A DNA stretch of 12,167 bases from Candidatus Gallibacteroides avistercoris. Lineage in GTDB: Bacteria > Bacteroidota > Bacteroidia > Bacteroidales > CHK158-818. The stretch spans positions 1 to 12,167 of the forward strand of contig DVNA01000120.1 in assembly GCA_018714665.1 (NCBI GenBank), given 5' to 3'. Positions 1 through 6,343 of this stretch are shown here, in pieces. Under the pieces are notes generated by a model that saw only the letters and a list, made by a program, of their open reading frames with translations, was not told the DNA's origin and made no database searches. The position numbers were made by a program, and so were the translations under genes. Numbering within the stretch: the first letter of the stretch is position 1; the number at the start of each line of letters is the position of its first letter.

Positions 1-247
1 CTTGCAAAAAACGGTTGATTACATCTACTTCGTCGGTGTAAATGGGGATGATATGGGCATCGGGATACAAGCTCTCGAAAACGAGGATTTCCTGTTCTAT
101 AATAGGCTCGAAACTTTCGTCGGCACAGAGAGTTATTATCCCTGAACTGATCGTGTCGCGAGTTTTTTTCTTTTTATCTTCTTTACACGCAAACAATATG
201 GGTATTCCTACCAGTATTGTGATTGTATATATCGCCAGTTTCTTCAT
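1..247 (-). CDS. PstS-like substrate-binding lipoprotein (5' part only)
   Basis: The first 82 codons are visible; the rest lies beyond the left edge. The protein starts MKKLAIYT, followed by a hydrophobic stretch ending in LFAC, which fits a lipoprotein signal with Cys21 as the lipidated residue, and then a lysine-rich linker (KEDKKKK). From about residue 40 the pattern TLCADESFEPIIEQEILVFE, followed by LYPDAHI, is typical of the N-terminal lobe of PstS/phosphate-type periplasmic binding proteins of Bacteroidota. The gene follows the two-membrane-segment gene by only 15 bases in the exbB-exbD-exbD-tonB direction, so it is probably co-transcribed with the Ton motor. Family knowledge suggests binding of phosphate or another oxyanion, but the ligand-binding residues are outside the window and no pstCAB genes are visible. 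Confident in the family, not in the ligand. Confidence 0.8.
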   Translation of the reverse strand, partial: MKKLAIYTITILVGIPILFACKEDKKKKTRDTISSGIITLCADESFEPIIEQEILVFESLYPDAHIIPIYTDEVDVINRFLQ

Positions 248-262
248 TTTTTGTCTTTTTCT

Positions 263-484
263 TTAAAATGATCTTACCAGACGGTAAGCTCTGAAAATTC
301 CATACAAAAATAATAAAACTCCTGCAATGTAACGGAAGTATTCAGGTAGATTTTGGTTAAAGATAGATGAAAAAATCATTAAATAGGCCATACCGCAATA
401 AACAACAATCATTAATATGCCGAAAAGGATACTGATTGTTGTTGTTGGTTTTTTCTCCTGGGGTGTATTTTCTTCTCTTTCCAT
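263..484 (-). CDS. Small two-membrane-segment protein of the Ton locus
   Basis: A 73-residue protein with a charged, hydrophilic N-terminus (MEREENTPQEKK), a membrane segment at about residues 16-41, a short loop with NQNLPEYFR, a second segment at about 51-66, and a basic end (RAYRLVRSF). This shape predicts a helical hairpin in the inner membrane. I do not recognise a named family. It sits between tonB (130 bases upstream, separated by a large hairpin) and the PstS-like lipoprotein gene (15 bases downstream), so it is likely part of the same operon or of a distal sub-operon with the lipoprotein. Its tight linkage suggests an accessory role at the Ton complex or in export of the lipoprotein, which is only inference. 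The opposite strand has no comparable protein. Confidence 0.7.
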   Translation of the reverse strand: MEREENTPQEKKPTTTISILFGILMIVVYCGMAYLMIFSSIFNQNLPEYFRYIAGVLLFLYGIFRAYRLVRSF

Positions 485-525
485 ACTTGTTTTTTGAATT
501 AGTAAATGTTCCCTCTTTATAACAA

Positions 526-574
526 GTTATCCGCAACTTTATACTTTTAATTAAGTATAAAATTGCGGGATAAC
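526..574 (-). terminator. Large hairpin after tonB
   Basis: The arms at 526-546 and 553-574 are nearly perfectly complementary over about 21 pairs, with one bulged base and one mismatch, around the 6-base loop TTAATT. It lies 41 bases past the tonB stop and before the 73-residue gene. In the minus direction the bases after the stem (TTGTTATAAAG) are not a clean U-tract, so it may be a partial terminator, an mRNA-stabilising end or a processing site rather than a strong intrinsic terminator. The structure itself is certain; its role is inferred. Confidence 0.5.
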
Positions 575-614
575 ATATTTTACATCTTCCGCTGAACGGA
601 TTATCTATTCAACT

Positions 615-1436
615 TTATGAACGAAGTCTGAATCGGATAGGAATCTGGTAATAAGAGTTTACCGAATGTCCGTTCTGTTTTGCAGGTTGCCATTTGGGTG
701 ATTGTTGTACGGCTTTTACGGCTGCTTGGTTACAGTCCGGATCGAAACCTCTCAATACTTCGACGTTGCTGACTTCCCCTGTTTTAGAGACGATAAATCG
801 GATATATACCGTTCCTTGAAGATTGTTTTCACGAGCTGATTCAGGATATTCCAGATGTTCGTAAACAAACTTTTGGAATTCTGCAATACCTCCTGGATAT
901 TCAGCTTTTTGTTCTACAATTTCATAAACTTTATCGTCTTCTTTCGGAGCTTCTTCTACTACTTCTTGTACCTCGGCGATGTCTTTACCGTTTACTTCAT
1001 CTGTCCCTTGTACGTCTGCGATAGAGATTGCTACATTGGATTCTATCAATTCATCCTGAGTCCTGATCTCTTCATCATCGGGAACTTCCTCATCTTTAAC
1101 AGGCTTGGGAGGAACGAACTTGATAGAACTTTTCAACGGTGGAGGCGGCGGAAGATCGGGTTTAACTACTTCTTGTTGTTCCTGTTCTTCCGGAGCTTCG
1201 AATTGTGATAATTCGGTAACCGTGGTAATTGTTTCATCTTCTACTCTGGCGGGAATGGCGAGTTTAAGCAATGCCGGCATACTAAATGCAACGATGGCTG
1301 CAATCAGAATAATAAGCATTGCTATATTGTGGCGTTTGGGGGATGTTTTACGTAATTCATACGCCCCGTAAGTTTTATTTCTGCCTTCGAAAACTAATTC
1401 GCACCATTCTCTCGAAGTTAAATCTATTTTTGCCAT
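615..1436 (-). CDS. tonB: Energy transducer TonB
   Basis: A 273-residue TonB that transmits motor energy from the inner membrane to TonB-dependent outer-membrane receptors. The cytoplasmic N-terminus (about 1-36) contains the stretch FEGRNKTYGAYELRK, common in Bacteroidota TonBs. One membrane anchor follows at about 37-59. A long acidic and proline-rich periplasmic spacer (about 65-170) has a five-proline run and repeated PP-K and EE/DD blocks. The C-terminal domain (about 185-273) has YPGG, the YPESARENN helix region, the strand motif GTVYIRFIVSKTGEV, and the ending QIPIRFRLRS, all diagnostic of the TonB_C fold. It follows the second exbD by 28 bases and so is the fourth gene of the motor operon. 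No other start is needed: ATG at 1436 is preceded by the A-rich AATCAGAAGAAA. Very sure. Confidence 0.97.
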   Translation of the reverse strand: MAKIDLTSREWCELVFEGRNKTYGAYELRKTSPKRHNIAMLIILIAAIVAFSMPALLKLAIPARVEDETITTVTELSQFEAPEEQEQQEVVKPDLPPPPPLKSSIKFVPPKPVKDEEVPDDEEIRTQDELIESNVAISIADVQGTDEVNGKDIAEVQEVVEEAPKEDDKVYEIVEQKAEYPGGIAEFQKFVYEHLEYPESARENNLQGTVYIRFIVSKTGEVSNVEVLRGFDPDCNQAAVKAVQQSPKWQPAKQNGHSVNSYYQIPIRFRLRS

Positions 1437-1464
1437 TTTCTTCTGATTTTAATGCTGATTAGTT

Positions 1465-2112
1465 TTACAAATTATAGTTCTTCATTGTCTCGCCTTTGGT
1501 CTTGTAGTTCTCGATCAATAGAGAATCACCTTCTTCCATCGGGACAAGGGCGTAAGTAGCAACGTTTCCTATGGTAAGCTCATCCAAGACGTCTATCATG
1601 TTTTTGTAGATAGCGTCGTCGGCACCTTTAACGGTAACTACAGGAGCGTTCTTGTCCTTCCTGATTTCCTTGGCCTGTTCTTCGTACTCTTCGTCTGTTA
1701 TTTCACCATTGGCTTTTCTTTCTTTTAATTCTTTGATTTTTGCAATAACATCTTTGTTTCTATTCAAAATCAAAGCTCTGATACCGTCAGCGTCATACGA
1801 AGATTCTTTGATGGATTCCCAGTTTTTATAATCGGGTATCCCTTCGCAATAATATACTTTATTGTCTTTGTCAAACCAGATGGTAATGAATCGCGATTCT
1901 TTAACTTTGGTCTGTTCTTCTTCTTTGACCTTGTCGTTAGAGGGCATGGCGATTTCCATCGTGTTGGGCTTGCTCAACGAGGTACACAACATAAAGAATG
2001 TAATCAAAAGCATGTTCATATCAACCATGGGAGTAAAGTCCACACGGACAGTCATTTTCTTCTGTTTACCTTTCTGTTTACCTCCTTTGTCGTTTTGTTG
2101 TATTTCTGCCAT
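1465..2112 (-). CDS. exbD: ExbD-type biopolymer transport protein, long form
   Basis: A 215-residue ExbD/TolR family stator subunit. A lysine-rich cytoplasmic tail (1-20) leads into the single membrane helix with VDFTPMVDMNMLLITFFML (residues 24-42). Asp31 in this helix corresponds to the proton-binding Asp25 of E. coli ExbD. The periplasmic part contains the usual strands (FITIWFDKDNKVYY, about 75-88; APVVTVKGADDAIYKNMIDVLDEL, about 156-179 by position). Between them, at about 123-151, lies a charged helical stretch (KIKELKERKANGEITDEEY) that makes the protein about 70 residues longer than E. coli ExbD. It is placed 27 bases after the first exbD and 28 before tonB. Two ExbDs in one operon are usual in Bacteroidota; this copy is not a duplicate of the other outside the membrane helix. 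Strong family call. Confidence 0.93.
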   Translation of the reverse strand: MAEIQQNDKGGKQKGKQKKMTVRVDFTPMVDMNMLLITFFMLCTSLSKPNTMEIAMPSNDKVKEEEQTKVKESRFITIWFDKDNKVYYCEGIPDYKNWESIKESSYDADGIRALILNRNKDVIAKIKELKERKANGEITDEEYEEQAKEIRKDKNAPVVTVKGADDAIYKNMIDVLDELTIGNVATYALVPMEEGDSLLIENYKTKGETMKNYNL

Positions 2113-2139
2113 AATATTTCCTTTTATGACCCATTGACA

Positions 2140-2748
2140 CTAAATCTCAGGGGGTAAATTTTTTAATGATGTGATTAAGTTGTAACGCAATTTACGAATA
2201 TCTGCCAACGAATTCATCACTCCTTTGATATTCTTGTACGGAGTATTGGCATCGGCTTTGATAGCAATAATCAGGTCTTTATTAAGCTCTGTTGCCGTAC
2301 TTACCCATGTCTGGAATTCTTTGTTGATCGTATCGTTGGGAATTCCGTAATCTTTCAGAATCCGGTCTTGTTGTTCGGGTTTCAGATTCAGGAATTCTTT
2401 CATGTTCTTAATGGGTACTCCAAAAGAGTTTGACAATCTAAACGTATTGATCTCTTCGGGAGTAAACGTAATACCGTACTTTTCTCCTACTTGTTGAAGG
2501 GTAGCAACCCTGTCTTCTTGTTTGTCGAGACTCATGAAAATTTTCCCATCTTTGTCTATCAATATTTGCAAGACGTTTTGTTCGGGAATTTTAATTTCCA
2601 TGACTGATCCGGGCGTAGAAACCTGTACCGGTTCCTTTTGCACGAAAGTAGAGGTCAACATAAAGAAAGTAAGCAAAAGTACCGTAACGTCACTCATCGC
2701 GGTCATGTCGATGAATGTACTCTTCCTTTTTACTTTTACTTTTGGCAT
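2140..2748 (-). CDS. exbD: ExbD-type biopolymer transport protein, first copy
   Basis: A 202-residue ExbD/TolR protein. The basic N-terminus (MPKVKVKRK) is followed by the membrane helix DMTAMSDVTVLLLTFFMLTS (residues 14-33). Asp20 is the expected proton-carrying residue (Asp25 in E. coli ExbD). The periplasmic domain opens with IPEQNVLQILIDKDGKIF and closes with the strand LIIAIKADANTPYKNI and a helix, as in other ExbDs. Between these is an insert (about 83-155) including EQQDRILKDYGIPND that has no counterpart in E. coli ExbD, although family members in Bacteroidota are commonly this long. It lies 41 bases after exbB and 27 before the second exbD. With ExbB it should form the inner-membrane motor that drives TonB. 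Strong family call. Confidence 0.93.
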   Translation of the reverse strand: MPKVKVKRKSTFIDMTAMSDVTVLLLTFFMLTSTFVQKEPVQVSTPGSVMEIKIPEQNVLQILIDKDGKIFMSLDKQEDRVATLQQVGEKYGITFTPEEINTFRLSNSFGVPIKNMKEFLNLKPEQQDRILKDYGIPNDTINKEFQTWVSTATELNKDLIIAIKADANTPYKNIKGVMNSLADIRKLRYNLITSLKNLPPEI

Positions 2749-2789
2749 AATCTTAACGTATTGTATTATTTAATGGGTTTAGTCGGGTT

Positions 2790-3605
2790 TTATTGTTTGT
2801 GTGTTGCAGCATAAGTCTGAACAATCGTAAAACCTACTTCATCAATACAATACGTAATTTTATCGATTTTATTAGTATAGAAGTTGTAGAAGATAACGGC
2901 GAATGCACCAGTTGCGATACCGAATGCTGTATTAACCAAGGCTTCGGAAATACCGGCAGAAAGTGCTACTGAGTCAGGAGATCCTGCGTTTGCCAAAGCG
3001 GCGAATGATTTGATCATCCCCAATACAGTACCTAACAATCCGACCAATGTTCCTAATGTTGTCATGGTTGCCAAAATCGGAAGATTTTGTTCCAATGTCG
3101 GTAATTCCAATGCAGTTGCTTCTTCTATTTCTTTTTGAATATTGGCTAATTTTTGTTCTTTGGCAATGTTGTCTACACTTTCCATTTCTTTGTATTTTTG
3201 CAAAGTTGCATAAACTACGCTGGCAACAGAACCTTTTTGTTTGGCACACAATTCTTCGGCACCTTGAATGTCGTTTTTAGCCAATAAAGCTTTGATATTT
3301 CTTGCAAATTTTGTCAAGCTACCTTTCCCTTTTGCCATACCGATAGCAAACCAACGTTCAACGCTTAATACTAATACAGTAAGGAACAAGCATTGAAGAA
3401 CAGGTACGATGACACCACCTTTGTAAATCGTACCTAACATATTTCCGTTAACGGGGTGGTTGTTGGGGTCTCCATCTACGAAGTTTGCCGGGTCGCCGAG
3501 AATAAATTTGTAAACACAAACAGCGATAATGAAACACGCCACGATAACGAGAAATGCATTATCGATGCCACGAAAAGTTTTAAAGTTTACTGCTTTAGAT
3601 TCCAT
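2790..3605 (-). CDS. exbB: ExbB (MotA/TolQ/ExbB proton channel)
   Basis: A 271-residue inner-membrane motor subunit. Predicted membrane segments are at about 16-36, 64-84, 174-198 and 221-243. The segment LGTLVGLLGTVLGMIKSF, followed after the loop by ISEALVNTAFGIATGAFAV, is the signature of the MotA/TolQ/ExbB family. Thr192 and Thr226 match the pore threonines known from E. coli ExbB. The cytoplasmic loop (about 87-165) is helical and rich in K/E. The extra N-terminal membrane segment is longer than in E. coli ExbB but usual for the phylum. It is the first gene of the motor operon. The 5' side is a long gene-poor stretch; the nearest good promoter box (TATATTTG at 4094-4087) is almost 500 bases away with a terminator-like hairpin between, so expression may be attenuated or a closer, weaker promoter may exist. 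Confidence 0.96.
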   Translation of the reverse strand: MESKAVNFKTFRGIDNAFLVIVACFIIAVCVYKFILGDPANFVDGDPNNHPVNGNMLGTIYKGGVIVPVLQCLFLTVLVLSVERWFAIGMAKGKGSLTKFARNIKALLAKNDIQGAEELCAKQKGSVASVVYATLQKYKEMESVDNIAKEQKLANIQKEIEEATALELPTLEQNLPILATMTTLGTLVGLLGTVLGMIKSFAALANAGSPDSVALSAGISEALVNTAFGIATGAFAVIFYNFYTNKIDKITYCIDEVGFTIVQTYAATHKQ

Positions 3606-3828
3606 GATTTAAATAATTAATGTGTTAAATAATAGATTAAATGATTTTTAATTTGATTATTCGGTTGTTTTATTTGTTCAAAATTCTCACTCCTCTTTTG
3701 GGGATCATTCACAGACAAAATTGAATTTATTTCATTCAGGTGAGATTGTTTTAGAAAAACTATTTTTCTGATAAAAACACATAAAAACTTCCCGACGTTT
3801 TTTTATGTCGATAGATGTGTGATTTTAC

Positions 3829-3854
3829 AAAAAAATGGCGTCTAACAACACGCC
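3829..3854 (-). terminator. Hairpin plus T7 tract, intrinsic terminator
   Basis: Read on the minus strand: GGCGT, an 8-base loop, ACGCC, then ATTTTTTT. A 5-bp GC-rich stem directly followed by seven Ts has the form of an intrinsic terminator for leftward transcription. It sits 27 bases past the stop of the candidate 30-codon frame and about 220 bases before exbB, so it either ends a small transcript or attenuates read-through into exbB. The short stem keeps confidence moderate. Confidence 0.55.
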
Positions 3855-3881
3855 TGTTTATAAGAGGAGATATTTCATTCC

Positions 3882-3974
3882 TTAAAAAAGTTTGTCGTTC
3901 TTTTTTATGTATTTATAGCCGTTTTTTATTTTCCAGTCACCATGGTAAATCATCTTTTGACCGTCAACGTGCAC
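3882..3974 (-). CDS. Candidate 30-residue small protein (unrecognised)
   Basis: A short frame opening with GTG at 3974 and ending with TAA at 3884-3882. The peptide reads VHVDGQKMIYHGDW, followed by KIKNGYKYIKKNDKLF (valine read as Met at the start). It is basic and rich in Lys, Tyr and Gly and does not match a family I know. AGGAGG lies at 3984-3979, four bases before the GTG; such a strong Shine-Dalgarno match is unusual in this phylum, though the spacing is short. An ATG at 3953 would give only 23 residues. It lies between a -7 box (4094-4087) and a terminator-like hairpin (3854-3829). It could be a real small protein, a leader peptide for exbB, or the 3' remnant of a lost gene, since an in-frame TGA sits just upstream. 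Low confidence in translation. Confidence 0.3.
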   Translation of the reverse strand: MHVDGQKMIYHGDWKIKNGYKYIKKNDKLF

Positions 3975-4086
3975 GGAACCTCCTCAAAAATTCAATTTGA
4001 ATCTATGGTAGCAATTGGTGCAATAGGTTAAAACAATGTTTATTGTATATAACATTCATTTTTGCCTTTTGGTGCTAAAATGGGTG

Positions 4087-4094
4087 CAAATATA
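4087..4094 (-). promoter_or_regulatory. -7 promoter box TATATTTG
   Basis: The minus strand reads TATATTTGCACC, an exact match to the Bacteroides -7 consensus TAnnTTTG. No convincing TTTG is found 19-21 bases upstream, so only half of the promoter is supported. Transcription would start near 4080 and run left through the candidate small frame towards exbB. It is the only exact minus-strand TAnnTTTG match I found in the stretch upstream of exbB. Confidence 0.45.
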
Positions 4095-4499
4095 AGCCTT
4101 TGATTCTTCCAATTAGCCTCTTGCTACTTGATTTTCCGGATTCAAAAATAATGTATTATTTCTGGATAAAAAAATATATACGGATTTTTTAACTACAAAA
4201 AAAAACGATTGGCCCAATATCTCTTTTAATTGTATGATTGATTGAATAATAATGTTCTGAAATATCGTGTTAAAAGATCTAAAACTTGTGTATTGAGTGT
4301 GTCGTATTGCTTATTCTTTTTGAAAAAAATGATGCTCTTATGTCTCTTTATTCTCCATCGATTGAAAGAGGTTGAACCTGAAAATTTGAAAGATTGTTTG
4401 GGAAAAATATCCTCAAAATGCATAGGTTTTTATTCTTTGTTTTTAATTATTCTTTTTTAAGCTGCTTACAAATTCTTTTGGGGTAGAAATCAGAAAATA

Positions 4500-4532
4500 T
4501 TAAGGAGAAACAGTTGTTCTGTTTCTCCTTAA
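4500..4532 (-). terminator. Terminator of the nitroreductase gene
   Basis: A perfect 14-bp inverted repeat: TTAAGGAGAAACAG, a 5-base loop, and CTGTTTCTCCTTAA. It lies 24 bases past the nitroreductase stop. Read leftward the stem is followed by TATTTTCTG, partly T-rich; read rightward by ATAAATTAG. The position and orientation fit a terminator for the minus-strand gene and mark the boundary of the gene-poor region. Confidence 0.85.
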
Positions 4533-4556
4533 ATAAATTAGAAGAAAGATATATTT

Positions 4557-5309
4557 TTATTTTTTTATGTCGAACCCTTGTGATTTTAGGTATTCTTTTA
4601 TTTTGTAGTTCATTGCTTCTTGATAATAATCTATTATATGGGAGGCCCAATCGTTTGTTGTTGTTGTGCCGCTACGGGTTTGATTGTAGTGGATGATAGT
4701 CTGGTTATACTCCTTCAACTCATCGGTCATGTCATCTGTCCGATAATGGTTTTTGTGAATGAGCAGTGATAAGGGTTGTTTGGGTTTCAAGTCGGGTGAT
4801 TCGTTGGGATATCCGATGGCTAACCCACATACGACACATACGTTTTGTGGCAATTTTAGCAATTCTGCAATTTTTTCAGGTGCAGCGGTACGTGCATATC
4901 CGATGCAACAACAACCTAATCCTAATCCCAACGCTGCATTGACGGCATTTTGCATGGCCAGTGCTGCGTCGATGACTCCTACGGTGTATCCGTCGGCAGT
5001 ATTGGTAAATTCCGGAAACTCGATGTTTAATGAATCGGCAATTGTTTTTATTTTATGAAAGTCGGCGCAAAATACTAAAAAGATAGCCGAGGTTTTGATT
5101 TGTTTTTGTCCGGTAATAGCGTACAGTTCTTCTTTTAAGGTTTGATCATCTATGGCGATAACGGAAAATTGCTGTCCATTATAACTGGTAGGGGTATTTC
5201 GGATGGCATTATATATAAATTCGAGTTTTTCTGGCTCTATCTTTTTTCGTTCGTACCGTCTGACGGAGGTTCGTTGTAGCAGGATATCTTCTATTGATTT
5301 CATTGTCAT
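4557..5309 (-). CDS. Nitroreductase family oxidoreductase, NfsA-like
   Basis: About 250 residues from the ATG at 5309. The N-terminus IEDILLQRTSVRRYERKKI is the FMN-binding entry of the nitroreductase fold, and TPTSYNGQQFSVIAIDD matches the next FMN and substrate region. GLGLGCCCIGYARTAA (three Cys in a row at 133-135) and VCGLAIGYPNESP form the core strand and glycine turn. KPKQPLSLLIHKNHYR resembles the NfsA/Frp C-terminal signature of NAD(P)H-dependent flavin and nitro reductases. The last about 50 residues are helical. Likely an FMN-dependent cytosolic oxidoreductase; the natural substrate is unknown. The start could also be ATG at 5339 or 5303; I prefer a start 10-12 residues before RTSVRRY as in relatives. 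It follows the HU-SPOR gene by 81 bases without a visible promoter, so it may be read from that transcript. A strong terminator follows. Confidence 0.88.
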   Translation of the reverse strand: MTMKSIEDILLQRTSVRRYERKKIEPEKLEFIYNAIRNTPTSYNGQQFSVIAIDDQTLKEELYAITGQKQIKTSAIFLVFCADFHKIKTIADSLNIEFPEFTNTADGYTVGVIDAALAMQNAVNAALGLGLGCCCIGYARTAAPEKIAELLKLPQNVCVVCGLAIGYPNESPDLKPKQPLSLLIHKNHYRTDDMTDELKEYNQTIIHYNQTRSGTTTTNDWASHIIDYYQEAMNYKIKEYLKSQGFDIKK

Positions 5310-5390
5310 ATATGGTTTTAGGTGTTGATTAAATAACAACTGTTGAGTTTCTTTGTTTAAGGGGTGTCTCTTGGAATTTTATGAGGATGA

Positions 5391-6335
5391 TTATCGTACG
5401 GATAAAATCCATGCATCCGATAATTCTGGATGGTTTTTTCTAAATTCGGATAAAAAAGCCTCAGCCTCGTCTAATCGTTCAAAATGGCGTATGGATAATC
5501 TTATTTTATTGTCTCGTTCAACTATCGTTAATGGGAAGATTCCGTTTTGGGCAAAGCGTTCGATCTGTTTCTCGGCAATTTTTCGTGACGGTAAACTGGA
5601 TATGATAATATGGTATTGTTTTTGGAATGTAATATCAGTTATCGTTATGGTCGAAAGGATGGTGTCATTGGATTGTTCTCGAACAACGCTGTCTCCGATA
5701 GCTTTTGTTGGTTTTTCCTGTATTTTGATCATGGGAGGAATAATGCCGGCATAATCGGTGGCGAGGTCTCCGTTTTCTATTTTGGCTGGAAATATTATAA
5801 TCAGCAATAAGATTGCTGCTATTGTTGCGAGCTTTTGAACGAAATCTCTGCGCAGGGAGATTTCGATGCGTGTCTCTTTTTCAGTTAAAATATCTTTTTG
5901 CGAGTGTTGGACAGTTAGTACCGGATGTAATGAAATGGAAGAATATCCATATCCTTGGGTGAAAAAGGGTTGTTGTGTCGATGCATTTAGCTGCAATGTT
6001 CCGTCGGGCGTTTGTTGTAACAGACCCAATCCTTCCAGATACACTTTTTTATCCGACGAGTTTTCAATCTCTTTTTTTAATAAAAACACTTCTTTTTCTA
6101 TAAGTGCATTGGCGGAAGTATAATTTGACGATTCCGTTTTCAGGATGCTTCTTACCAGCAATCCGTCGTTTGGGTAAATTGTATGTTCAAAATAGAGTTT
6201 TTTGGCGGGGGGAATGATTTCGTCTTTTTCAACGGATGCGGAGGTATAATCCAACCCGAATACGCCAAATCCCGGTACGATAACTCTATCGTAATCAATT
6301 AGAAGGCGTTTAATATGTTCCGTTATTTTATACAT
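5391..6335 (-). CDS. HU(CCDC81-type)-SPOR membrane protein
   Basis: A 314-residue protein of modular design. Residues 1-60 (MYKITEHIKRLLIDYDRVIVPGFG onwards by position) and about 60-125 (SANALIEKEVFLLKKEIE; GLGLLQQTPDGTLQL) fit the two tandem CCDC81-like HU domains described in Bacteroidota. A membrane helix lies at about 167-184 (LATIAAILLLIIIF), preceded by a basic RRDFVQK stretch that keeps the N-terminal part in the cytoplasm. A spacer leads to a C-terminal SPOR domain (about 238-314; YHIIISSLPSRKIAEKQIERF and the final AWILSVR). SPOR domains bind peptidoglycan at division sites. Published family analysis proposes a link between chromosome and envelope; the actual ligand of the HU part is not proven. 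It has its own promoter directly upstream (6344-6374), and the nitroreductase gene follows. Domain call is confident, function inferred. Confidence 0.88.
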   Translation of the reverse strand: MYKITEHIKRLLIDYDRVIVPGFGVFGLDYTSASVEKDEIIPPAKKLYFEHTIYPNDGLLVRSILKTESSNYTSANALIEKEVFLLKKEIENSSDKKVYLEGLGLLQQTPDGTLQLNASTQQPFFTQGYGYSSISLHPVLTVQHSQKDILTEKETRIEISLRRDFVQKLATIAAILLLIIIFPAKIENGDLATDYAGIIPPMIKIQEKPTKAIGDSVVREQSNDTILSTITITDITFQKQYHIIISSLPSRKIAEKQIERFAQNGIFPLTIVERDNKIRLSIRHFERLDEAEAFLSEFRKNHPELSDAWILSVR

Positions 6336-6343
6336 TCTTATCG

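Larger units (their letters stand above)
3606..4499. other. AT-rich region without a conserved gene
   Basis: About 900 bases, very AT-rich compared with the flanking genes. No reading frame here resembles a family I know. What it does hold: a minus-strand TATATTTG box, a 30-codon frame with AGGAGG in front, a hairpin plus T7, and a 13-base palindrome ATTCAATTTGAAT at 3990-4002. There is also a weak hairpin at 4208-4218 beside an A9/T9 run (4197-4205). Random frames of 60-70 codons occur on both strands (4242-4460 plus, 4226-4423 minus) without supporting signals. Comparable loci in related genera often have pdxJ or nadK next to exbB (from memory), so this may be scar sequence after gene loss. 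Confidence 0.6.

Noticed and set aside
3794..3812. Inverted repeat CGACGT / ATGTCG around a T run before exbB
   Set aside because: Six pairs with one wobble and an all-T loop; no T tract outside the stem and no conserved context.
3815..4000. 61-codon plus-strand frame opposite the candidate small frame
   Set aside because: No start signal or promoter on the plus strand and an irregular peptide; the minus-strand reading with AGGAGG and terminator is better supported.
4033..4046. Short inverted repeat ACAAT-GTTT-ATTGT
   Set aside because: Five AT-rich pairs in AT-rich DNA; expected by chance.
4197..4218. Hairpin ATTG-GGC-CAAT followed by a T9 run on the minus strand
   Set aside because: Only a 4-bp stem, and no credible gene ends just before it; the T run alone is not enough to call a terminator.
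4226..4460. Frames of 65 codons (minus, 4226-4423) and 72 codons (plus, 4242-4460) in the AT-rich gap
   Set aside because: They overlap each other on opposite strands, have no promoter box or ribosome site, and the peptides show no recognisable pattern; chance frames are the simpler explanation.
5353..5754. 133-codon plus-strand frame opposite the HU-SPOR gene
   Set aside because: Antisense to the SPOR end of a well-supported gene and no family resemblance.
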